20,229 bases of DNA from an uncultured Clostridia bacterium (GTDB taxonomy: Bacteria > Bacillota > Clostridia > RGIG6154), in contig CAKSDT010000022.1 of assembly GCA_934446135.1 (NCBI GenBank), forward strand, positions 1 through 20,229, written 5' to 3'. The notes below the pieces were generated by a model. It had not been told where the DNA came from. It saw only the letters and a program-made list of their open reading frames with translations, and made no database searches. Both the position numbers and the translations under genes were made by a program. Positions 14,064-20,229 of this stretch are shown piece after piece (the stretch's first letter is position 1; each line of letters begins with the position of its first letter).

Positions 14064-15263
14064 TTATTTGATTGTGATACCGTCGATATCAACATCAAAG
14101 TACGGTGCTGAACGGAATTTTGATTCTTCAAATTCGCCGTTTTCAACAACCTGTGTATCAGGTGTAAAGTTAGCGTCTGAATCAACATCAGCCATATATT
14201 CGGTAAGTTCTGCTCCTTTTACGGTAAATGTTTTTGTATCAAATACTTTAATTTTTCCGTCGATAAGGTCTTTTTTAAGTGCTTCCAATTTTGCTTCTGT
14301 GCCTTTTGCTGCAACTTTGTCATTAAGTCCCAAAATCTGAACTGCATCGTCTTTTAAGCCTTTGCAGTAATCCTGTTCGATCTGAGTTCCGTTTTTAACA
14401 GAATTTACAAGGTGTTCAAAGTAAGGTGCCCAGTTGATTTTTGAAGAAATAAGTGCTGAGTTCGGGCCCCAGTCTCTTGTGTCCATATTGTATGCAACAT
14501 TAGGAACTTTTGCTTCTTCGCAAGCCTTAGGAGCACCTTCTGAGTCAGCGTGCTGGCTGATAAGTACGCATCCGTCTGCGATTAAAGCGTTTGCTGTTTC
14601 TTTTTCTGCTGCAATGTCAAACCATGAGTTTGTAAATTTAACTTCCATTGTTACATCAGGGCAAGCATGTCTTGCACCGAGGAAGAATGATGTGTAACCC
14701 GATTTAACTTCTGCATAAGGGAATGCACCTACATAACCCATTTTAGCCTGTGCTGCTGTGATGTCGCCGTTTTCAATCATTTCAGCGATTTTAAGGCCTG
14801 CTGCATAACCTGCCAAAAATCTTCCTTCATAAATTGAAGCAAATGCGTTGAAGTAGTTAGGAAGTTTTTCTGTATGTGCTTTTGTGCCTGTAGCATGAGC
14901 AAAGATTACATCAGGAAATTCTTTTGCTGCCTGAATCATAAAGTCTTCATGACCGAAACTGTCTGCAAATACGATGTTGCAGCCTGAGTCAACAAGGCTT
15001 GCTGCTGCTTCGTAGCATTCATTTGATTCCGGAACGTTTGTTTTAAACATAACCTGGTCGTCTGAAAGACCGAGTTCTTTCTGTGCTGCTTTTGCTGCGT
15101 CGATGAAGTTTTTGTCATATGTTGAGTTTTCATCGTGAAGACAAATAAAACCGATTTTGATGTCTTTAGCGTTACCCGCTTCTTTTTTGTCTCCGCATGC
15201 TGTAAGAGCAACCAGGGAAACAACCATTACCATTGCCATTAATAAAGAAATGACCTTTTTCAT
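14064..15263 (-). CDS. BMP-family lipoprotein, purine nucleoside-binding subunit of ABC importer
   Basis: This is a membrane-anchored solute-binding protein of the basic membrane protein (BMP/PnrA/Med) family, comparable to NupN of Bacillus subtilis. Residues 1-22 are a signal peptide and LTAC at 20-23 is the lipobox, with Cys23 the lipidated residue. The mature part begins with IKIGFICLHDENSTYDKNFIDAA and continues with the family's alternating Rossmann-like lobes, including YEAAASLVDSGCNIVFAD, FLAGYAAGLKIAEM and GYVGAFPYAEVKSGYTSFFLGA. At 399 residues it is slightly longer than many relatives. The start ATG has GGAGG upstream. Position directly after xpt under a guanine riboswitch supports nucleosides as ligand; the exact nucleoside is unknown. 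Confidence 0.9.
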   Translation of the reverse strand: MKKVISLLMAMVMVVSLVALTACGDKKEAGNAKDIKIGFICLHDENSTYDKNFIDAAKAAQKELGLSDDQVMFKTNVPESNECYEAAASLVDSGCNIVFADSFGHEDFMIQAAKEFPDVIFAHATGTKAHTEKLPNYFNAFASIYEGRFLAGYAAGLKIAEMIENGDITAAQAKMGYVGAFPYAEVKSGYTSFFLGARHACPDVTMEVKFTNSWFDIAAEKETANALIADGCVLISQHADSEGAPKACEEAKVPNVAYNMDTRDWGPNSALISSKINWAPYFEHLVNSVKNGTQIEQDYCKGLKDDAVQILGLNDKVAAKGTEAKLEALKKDLIDGKIKVFDTKTFTVKGAELTEYMADVDSDANFTPDTQVVENGEFEESKFRSAPYFDVDIDGITIK

Positions 15264-15327
15264 AAAAACTTACCTCCTGCCTTTCGGCACAAATTGATTT
15301 TTTATGTAAATATAATTTACAACAGTG

Positions 15328-15900
15328 TTATTTTCTGAAAGTAAGAGAAGAATCCGTCATAGACTCAACTATCGCAAGCGACTCAACCTTAATTCCTTTT
15401 TCACGGAGCAAATCCCCGCCCTTTTGAAATCCTTTTTCTATTGCAATGGCACAGCCTTTAAGTTCCGCACCTGATTTTTCAGTAATCTCTATAAGTCCCT
15501 TTAGTGCATTTCCGACTGCAAGAAAATCGTCAACAATAAGAATTTTATCTTCTTTTCCGATATAATCTTTTGAAATCATAGCCGTGTATGTATTGCCGTG
15601 GGTAAATGAGTGAATACTTGCAGTGTAAACTTCACCGTCAACATTGCTTGACTTGTGTTTTTTTGCAAACACAACCGGAACTTTTAAATATTTAGCAGCT
15701 GCAACCGCAATGGGAAGCCCAGAAGTTTCAATTGTTAAAATTTTGGTTACACCGACTGAATCAAAAAGTCTTGCAATTTCTTTTCCCATTTCAAAAAGAA
15801 AATCAATATCTATCTTTTGGTTCAAAAAACTTCCGACTTTTAAAATATTGCCGGGAAGAACTTGTCCCTCTTTTAGAATTTTCTGTTCCAATGCCTGCAT
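15328..15900 (-). CDS. xpt: xanthine phosphoribosyltransferase
   Basis: The enzyme converts xanthine plus PRPP to XMP in purine salvage. The 190-residue protein begins MQALEQKILKEGQVLPGNIL, the usual Xpt N-terminus. It has LTIETSGLPIAVAAA near residue 55, VVFAKKHKSSNVDG near 75 and the PRPP-binding motif ILIVDDFLAVGNAL near 125. An open frame extends to 15990, but the ATG at 15900 is chosen because it has GGAGG 6 bases upstream and because the extra part lies over the riboswitch terminator. It is the first gene after the guanine riboswitch. About 64 bases separate it from the transporter lipoprotein gene, with no intrinsic terminator visible. Confidence 0.95.
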   Translation of the reverse strand: MQALEQKILKEGQVLPGNILKVGSFLNQKIDIDFLFEMGKEIARLFDSVGVTKILTIETSGLPIAVAAAKYLKVPVVFAKKHKSSNVDGEVYTASIHSFTHGNTYTAMISKDYIGKEDKILIVDDFLAVGNALKGLIEITEKSGAELKGCAIAIEKGFQKGGDLLREKGIKVESLAIVESMTDSSLTFRK

Positions 15901-15930
15901 AAAACGCCTCCGAAAAAAAGTCTTAAAAAC

Positions 15931-15959
15931 ACAAAAAACCTGCCACAAAATGACAAGTT
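15931..15959 (-). terminator. riboswitch-controlled terminator before xpt
   Basis: In the minus-strand RNA AACUUGUCA (15959-15951) pairs with UGGCAGGUU (15945-15937) through nine pairs including two G-U, with a 5-nt loop, followed by a run of U. Its left arm overlaps AAGTTTACCAATA (plus strand 15955-15967). That stretch can instead pair with the 5' edge of the aptamer, which gives a complete on/off switch. Confidence 0.8.
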
Positions 15960-16012
15960 TACCAATAAAAGATGAAAGTGTGCCAAGCACACCAAATCAA
16001 AAAACGCTTTTT

Positions 16013-16078
16013 CCAATAGTCGCTATTTTAAAGGCGAAGCGGTAGAAACATTCGGGCCGTTATCCGAACCTATATTGG
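16013..16078 (-). ncRNA. guanine-type purine riboswitch aptamer upstream of xpt
   Basis: In the minus-strand RNA, P1 is CCAAUA (16078-16073) with UAUUGG (16018-16013). P2 is UUCGG with CCGAA. The invariant GUUUCUACC joining P2 to P3 is present. P3 is CGCU with AGCG, and GACUAU closes the junction. The pyrimidine in GACUAU is C, as in guanine rather than adenine riboswitches. The loops keep a GG in L2 and a CC in L3 that can make the kissing contact, although their sequences are atypical. Placement before xpt and a terminator is the classic arrangement. Binding of guanine should allow the downstream terminator to form and turn the genes off. Confidence 0.93.
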
Positions 16079-16112
16079 TAAAACTTTTAAAACAAAATTT
16101 AACTACAGGTGA

Positions 16113-16141
16113 ATTGTATCACACTTTTTTCACATTGTCAA
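16113..16141 (-). promoter_or_regulatory. sigma-A type promoter for the xpt-transporter transcript
   Basis: On the minus strand TTGACA (16141-16136) and TACAAT (16118-16113) are separated by 17 nt. The predicted start is about 25-30 nt ahead of the aptamer. Confidence 0.85.
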
Positions 16142-16251
16142 CAAAAACAGACTTATTTTTCCAAATTAATCAATTTACAGAAAAATAAAATTCTATATTG
16201 TTGATTTTTTTCACAAAAGATGTTATCCTTTTAATATCAGGAGATTATCAT

Positions 16252-16719
16252 ATGAAAAAGAAAATTATATTGTGGACGGCGGTGCTTATTTGTATGGCAG
16301 GAATTTTCTGCCTTTCGGCAAAACCCGCTAAGGTATCGTCAAAGCAAAGCGGTGCTATTACAAAAATTGTAAACAACGCAGTTAAAAAATTACCGATACA
16401 AAAGAAAGCAAAGGCAAATATTCTTAAAAAGACCGAAACATATGTGAGAAAGACTGCACATTTTACAGAGTATTTTGTGCTTGGAATTTTGGTTCTTGCC
16501 GCCTGTCTTTCAACTTTCAATAAGAAAAATTTCTGGATTGCACTCATTATTTGCGTGCTTTATGCCGCATCTGACGAAATTCATCAGATGTTTGTACCCG
16601 GAAGGTCGTGCAGATTAACCGATGTTTTTATTGACGCATCGGGAAGTTTGACGGGTGAACTTGTTTTCATTTATTTAAGGTATATACTTTATGTAAAAAG
16701 GGGATATAAAAATGACTGA
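16252..16719 (+). CDS. VanZ-like membrane protein
   Basis: This is a small integral membrane protein of the VanZ family, 155 residues. Residues about 5-22 form a first membrane segment. A basic stretch rich in lysine follows, then KTAHFTEYFVLGILVLAAC, a second and third hydrophobic stretch and the family signature ASDEIHQMFVPGRSCRLTDVFIDASG before a last membrane segment. VanZ proteins are linked in a few cases to low-level teicoplanin resistance, but most have no known function, and nothing here indicates a resistance role. The ATG at 16252 has GGAG 8 bases upstream; an open frame reaching back to 16198 has no ribosome binding site. It opens a three-gene overlapping cluster. I saw no convincing promoter in front of it. 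Confidence 0.85.
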   Translation: MKKKIILWTAVLICMAGIFCLSAKPAKVSSKQSGAITKIVNNAVKKLPIQKKAKANILKKTETYVRKTAHFTEYFVLGILVLAACLSTFNKKNFWIALIICVLYAASDEIHQMFVPGRSCRLTDVFIDASGSLTGELVFIYLRYILYVKRGYKND

Positions 16720-17437
16720 ATCACTTTGGAACGGAAGAAAAAGAATCGATTTTGATTTTGACGGCAGAGAAGCAATACTTGTTATACCCGACAAACCGAG
16801 GGATGATAACGCGTTTGTTTTCAGAGCCGAGTTTTTTGACGCATTTCCTTACGCTGACATAAAACTTCTCGAAATGGGATTTTATATTGCATATGTTAAT
16901 AATTCAAACCGTTTTGGTTCTCCCGGTGCAGTTGATGTTATGTATAATTTTCACAACTACCTCACAAATGTTTACGGGCTTAATGAAAAATGCGTTTTGT
17001 TCGGTTTTTCAAGAGGCGGACTTTATGCTTCAAACTATGCCGCAAAGCATCCGGAAAAAGTAAGCGTTTTGTACCTTGACGCACCGGTGCTTAACATTTT
17101 AAGTTGGCCTTACGGTTTTGGAAGCGGTGCGGGAAGTGCTCCTGATGTTGAATTTTTTGAAAAGGAAACGGGAGTTAACTGCCATACGGTTTTATCTTAC
17201 AGGGACAATCCCATTGATAAAATTGACATTCTTCTTAAAAACAACATTCCGATTGTAACGGTATGCGGTTTAAAAGACGCTGTTGTCCCGTTTTCCGAAA
17301 ATATGGAGATATTTGAAAAGAAATACAGGGAAGGCGGCGGCAATATTAAACTCATAACAAAACCCGACTGCGGACATCATCCTCATTCTTTGGAAAACCC
17401 AGAGGAAATAATAAATTTTATTTTAGGTGTTATTTGA
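16712..17437 (+). CDS. alpha/beta hydrolase family protein
   Basis: This is a predicted cytoplasmic serine hydrolase of 241 residues with no signal peptide. The nucleophile elbow is GFSRGG with Ser100. The likely acid is Asp189 in GLKDAVVPF, and the histidine is His222 in DCGHHPH. The order and spacing are those of a complete catalytic triad. The lid region around residues 130-160 is rich in glycine and aromatic residues. Substrate is not predictable; esterase or peptidase-like roles are both possible. The start ATG has AGGGG just upstream and overlaps the end of the VanZ-like gene by 8 bases, so the two are probably translated together. Confidence 0.8.
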   Translation: MTESLWNGRKRIDFDFDGREAILVIPDKPRDDNAFVFRAEFFDAFPYADIKLLEMGFYIAYVNNSNRFGSPGAVDVMYNFHNYLTNVYGLNEKCVLFGFSRGGLYASNYAAKHPEKVSVLYLDAPVLNILSWPYGFGSGAGSAPDVEFFEKETGVNCHTVLSYRDNPIDKIDILLKNNIPIVTVCGLKDAVVPFSENMEIFEKKYREGGGNIKLITKPDCGHHPHSLENPEEIINFILGVI

Positions 17438-19203
17438 TGAAAAAAATCAGAATTTTATTTATAGTTTTGCTTCTAACGCTTCAAAGTGTCGCGGTCTGTG
17501 CTGAAAGTCCGTTTTTTGTTGACAATTTTTATGCAAAAATTACAGTGACGCAAAAAAAAGAATACAAATATTTAACAAAAACAGATTTTAATTTTTACAA
17601 AGCGAGAAAAGACGCATCCTTTTTAATTTCCGGAAAAGGTGAAAAGAACAGTTTTAAAACCGGCAATATTTCGGTAAAAGACTGCCTTTTTACAATTATG
17701 AAAGATGAAAAAGGCGACACCGTCAAATTTTCTCCGCGTGACGGAATGTTATCGGGAAAAACAAGAATTACCGCCGAATACACTTTAACCTGCAAAAAGG
17801 ATTCTGACAAAACTGCGGACTATGCCCTTTTAAATTTGGTTGAACCGCAGGGCACTGTTCCGGTGTCAAATGCCTATGTGAAGATTAATCTTCCCACAGA
17901 AAAAATCGAGGGTATTGAAATCAAGTCGGACAAAGGAAGCGACAATATTAATTATTCGGTTGAAAAAAATGTTATTACGGTTACTGCCTGCGACCTTTTG
18001 CCGGGCGATACCATTTACGCAGTTATAAAACTTCCCGAAGGCACTTTTAAAAACGCAAAATCACATATTGTAAATAAGGGAACCGAATATACTTTTGCTA
18101 ACATTATTTTAATGCTTATTGCAATAATATTTATTGTTGTTTTGTTTTTCAGGTTCGGTCTTGACGGGAAAATTATCTATACAACCGAGTTTTATCCCCC
18201 TGAAAACCTTTCTCCCATTGAAACGGAATATGCAGCAAAAAGAACCGTTTCGGACAAGACTTTCGGGGCTATGGTGCTTTGCTGGGCAATAGACGGATTT
18301 GTAAAAATCACACACCGCGGCGGAAGCGATTATACGCTCACAAAATTAAAAGATATGAACTCCGAAAGCCCCGGCTATATAAAGTCTGCTTTTGAGGAAC
18401 TTTTTAAAGCCGGCGACGGAAATTCCGTTACGGGAAAACAGTTGGAAAACAAGTATTATCTGACGGTAGAAAAAATGAAAGCAGGCGTGGTTTCAAGTTT
18501 TATAAAAGAGCGTATACTTGAAAACTCGCAAAGCGAAAAATTTTCAAAGACTGCGGAAATTGTGCTTATCATTTCGGGTGTGCTTATAATTGTCTTAACT
18601 TCGGTTTTAAATCTTTTGAAATTTTCGGCGGCGGCAATTGCGATCATACTTTTTGTGCTTTCATGTGCAGTGCTTTACAGATTTATCAACTTTTCATCTA
18701 AAAAGATTTATAAAAATTCTCAGTTTGTAATTGTTTCTTCGCTTTCAGTCCTTGCATCATTCGGAATTTCGGTTATGCTTACGGGATTTATCAACAATTC
18801 GGGAATAATTAATATGTTTTCGGTTTTAATTCCGCTCTGGATTCTTCTGTCATCTCAGACTCTTGCGGCACTGATAGGAAGAAAAACAGACTATGCAGCA
18901 TCTCTTATGGGAAAAATAAGGGGATTTAAACGGTTTATGAAAACACCTCCCCCGGAAAAAATTTCGGAACTTATTGAAAACGACCCGATGTATCTTTATA
19001 AAATACTGCCCTTTGCCGTAACTCTTGACTGCGAAGATAAATGGATTCAGAATTTTCCGCAGAAAAAAAGCGAAATATTTAAAAATTATGTTTATGAGAA
19101 AAAACCTTTTTTAACCGAGCGTGACAAAGCAAAAGTTATTGCAGAACTTGCAAGAACAATAGGAGAAAAATCATTTTCATATTACAGAGTAAAAAAAGAA
19201 TAG
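17437..19203 (+). CDS. DUF2207-type membrane protein
   Basis: This 588-residue protein matches the layout of the DUF2207 (YciQ-like) family. A signal peptide ends near AVCA at about residue 22. An extracellular beta-rich domain of about 195 residues follows, then a membrane segment at about 221-239. A cytoplasmic part contains PPENLSPIETEYAAKRTVSDK and AMVLCWAIDGFVKI, resembling a winged-helix-like segment. Two hydrophobic pairs follow at about 374-416 and 430-480, then a cytoplasmic tail with YLYKILPFAVTLDCEDKW, which is typical of the family. Function is unknown. The ATG at 17437 overlaps the preceding stop as TGATG, with AGGTG upstream; a TTG one codon earlier is possible. The stop codon lies within the terminator stem. 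Confidence 0.8.
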   Translation: MKKIRILFIVLLLTLQSVAVCAESPFFVDNFYAKITVTQKKEYKYLTKTDFNFYKARKDASFLISGKGEKNSFKTGNISVKDCLFTIMKDEKGDTVKFSPRDGMLSGKTRITAEYTLTCKKDSDKTADYALLNLVEPQGTVPVSNAYVKINLPTEKIEGIEIKSDKGSDNINYSVEKNVITVTACDLLPGDTIYAVIKLPEGTFKNAKSHIVNKGTEYTFANIILMLIAIIFIVVLFFRFGLDGKIIYTTEFYPPENLSPIETEYAAKRTVSDKTFGAMVLCWAIDGFVKITHRGGSDYTLTKLKDMNSESPGYIKSAFEELFKAGDGNSVTGKQLENKYYLTVEKMKAGVVSSFIKERILENSQSEKFSKTAEIVLIISGVLIIVLTSVLNLLKFSAAAIAIILFVLSCAVLYRFINFSSKKIYKNSQFVIVSSLSVLASFGISVMLTGFINNSGIINMFSVLIPLWILLSSQTLAALIGRKTDYAASLMGKIRGFKRFMKTPPPEKISELIENDPMYLYKILPFAVTLDCEDKWIQNFPQKKSEIFKNYVYEKKPFLTERDKAKVIAELARTIGEKSFSYYRVKKE

Positions 19204-19225
19204 TCCTTTGGACTATTCTTTTTAT
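19192..19225. terminator. bidirectional terminator between the DUF2207 gene and the protease gene
   Basis: AGAATAGTCC (19197-19206) and GGACTATTCT (19210-19219) form a perfect 10-bp stem around TTT, flanked by an A-run on the left and a T-run on the right. It functions in either direction and overlaps the stop codon of the plus-strand gene. Confidence 0.9.
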
Positions 19226-20229
19226 TGTGTCAAGGGAGCAAGATTTTGATTCCAAATCATAACTTTAAGGCTACCCTCCGAAACAGGCACCGAGTATTCA
19301 AAAAGAGTTTGTTTTTTAAGGGTCATACCGTCTTTAAACCCAAACTCCGACAATGTTCTGTCCGTATTTAAGTACCTATGTGCAAAAATTAGATTGTTTA
19401 GTGTTTCGCCGCTGTTATATATGTAAAATGTGTTATTTCCATAAGATTTTACTATTATTCCGCTGTTTTGAGTCAGATATTTAAACACTCTTTCGGCATT
19501 AACAAGCCCGTGACCGTAATATTCATCATAACCCGCATTGCCCAAATCTTCCGATGTTTGTTTTAAAACATTATAAAATTCTTTTGGAGTTATATTTTTA
19601 TCTATCGCTTTTGCAATTGCAGCAATTCCCGAAACATAAGGGGCTGCATAACTCGTTCCCGAGCCGTATGCAGGGTTTCCTTTTATGTCAAAACCGTCTA
19701 CTTCAACTCCCGGCGCAGTAAAATCCGTACCCTTGTTATGCCTTGAAAAATAGGCGGCATTTTTGTATTTATCTACCGCTCCCACTCCTATTACGCCGTC
19801 ATACGCGGCAGGATACATAATATCGTTATTATCCGTTCCGTCATCATTTTTTGTTATGTTTCCGGATGCGGCAACCACTATTATTCCCTTTGCCAGAGCA
19901 GCATTTATACTGTCCCTTAAAAATTCCGATTCCGCAGTGCCGAGGCTCATATTTATAACATCAAGATTATACTCCTCAACTCCTTTTTTCAGAGCATTTA
20001 ACACATCAAAAAGGTCACCTTCTTTTCCGTCAAACGCTTTTAAAGGAATAAGTTTTACACCGGGGGCAACCCCGTAAGTTTCAGAGGCGATAACAGACGC
20101 CGAAAATGTGCCGTGACCCAAAGTATCATATGTTACAAGGTTGTTTGAAACAAAATTATAGCCTGCCATTGTTTTATTTTTAAGTTCCGGTATTGGAGCA
20201 ATACCGGAATCTATAACCCCTACCCTTAC
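19222..20229 (-). CDS. S8 (subtilisin) family serine peptidase, 5' end outside the window
   Basis: The open frame runs without a stop to the right edge, so at least 335 residues are in view and the N-terminus (with any signal or propeptide) is missing. The catalytic triad is complete, counting from the edge: Asp7 in GVIDSGI, His39 in LGHGTFSASV and Ser193 in GTSYAAPYVSGIAA. The oxyanion asparagine lies in VVAASGN at about residue 124. The first in-frame ATG (20169) falls between the Asp and His motifs, so it cannot be the true start. After the peptidase fold about 90 residues form a beta-rich tail ending SLKVMIWNQNLAPLTQ, reminiscent of the ends of clostridial exoproteins. Secretion is likely but not visible here. 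Confidence 0.92.
   Translation of the reverse strand, partial: VRVGVIDSGIAPIPELKNKTMAGYNFVSNNLVTYDTLGHGTFSASVIASETYGVAPGVKLIPLKAFDGKEGDLFDVLNALKKGVEEYNLDVINMSLGTAESEFLRDSINAALAKGIIVVAASGNITKNDDGTDNNDIMYPAAYDGVIGVGAVDKYKNAAYFSRHNKGTDFTAPGVEVDGFDIKGNPAYGSGTSYAAPYVSGIAAIAKAIDKNITPKEFYNVLKQTSEDLGNAGYDEYYGHGLVNAERVFKYLTQNSGIIVKSYGNNTFYIYNSGETLNNLIFAHRYLNTDRTLSEFGFKDGMTLKKQTLFEYSVPVSEGSLKVMIWNQNLAPLTQ

Noticed and set aside
15285..15296. Small UGCC-GAAA-GGCA hairpin before the lipoprotein ribosome binding site
   Set aside because: Only four pairs, directly beside GGAGG; it may affect translation slightly, but there is no evidence for a regulatory element.
15901..15990. N-terminal extension of xpt to the ATG at 15990
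   Set aside because: The extension lies over the riboswitch terminator and is not part of known Xpt proteins; the ATG at 15900 has an ideal ribosome binding site.

Overview
The window looks like a chromosomal segment of a low-GC, Gram-positive-type anaerobe, most likely a Clostridia-class Firmicute. This is judged from AT-rich intergenic DNA, strong GGAGG-type ribosome binding sites, several TTG starts, a CIRCE operator, a guanine riboswitch, a TagO/MnaA pair, a BioY/class I BirA pair and a DUF2207/VanZ-type membrane gene set. No database search was possible. Nearly all of it is housekeeping DNA. I see no phage, plasmid, CRISPR array, transposase or defence island.

Left part (1-7000): rlmB (23S rRNA 2'-O-methyltransferase, minus strand) and murC (peptidoglycan, plus strand) diverge from a short intergenic region with one good sigma-A promoter each. 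murC converges on a leftward gene series read from trpS: trpS, a WecA/TagO-type glycosyl-phosphate transferase, the UDP-GlcNAc 2-epimerase wecB/mnaA, then after an intrinsic terminator birA and bioY. The middle pair starts undecaprenyl-linked surface polymer synthesis. The last pair captures and attaches biotin.

Centre (7000-10260): htpG is transcribed rightward from a sigma-A promoter followed immediately by a perfect CIRCE operator. pnuC (nicotinamide riboside/NMN-type transporter) is leftward, with its own promoter and a structured leader of about 110 nt. Upstream of pnuC lies about 360 bp of non-coding DNA. It contains two diverged copies of an unrecognised inverted-repeat element, each enclosing a strong hairpin, separated by a spacer with two more perfect palindromes. 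This is the least explained part of the window.

Purine block (10260-16141, minus strand): a promoter, a guanine-type riboswitch with a readable terminator/antiterminator pair, then xpt and a four-gene nucleoside ABC importer (lipoprotein, double ATPase, two permeases). I saw no terminator between xpt and the importer, so one guanine sensor probably controls both base salvage and nucleoside uptake.

Right part (16252-20229): a tightly overlapping plus-strand trio (VanZ-like protein, alpha/beta hydrolase, DUF2207 membrane protein) ends at a bidirectional terminator. It faces a minus-strand subtilisin-family (S8) protease gene whose 5' end lies beyond the window.
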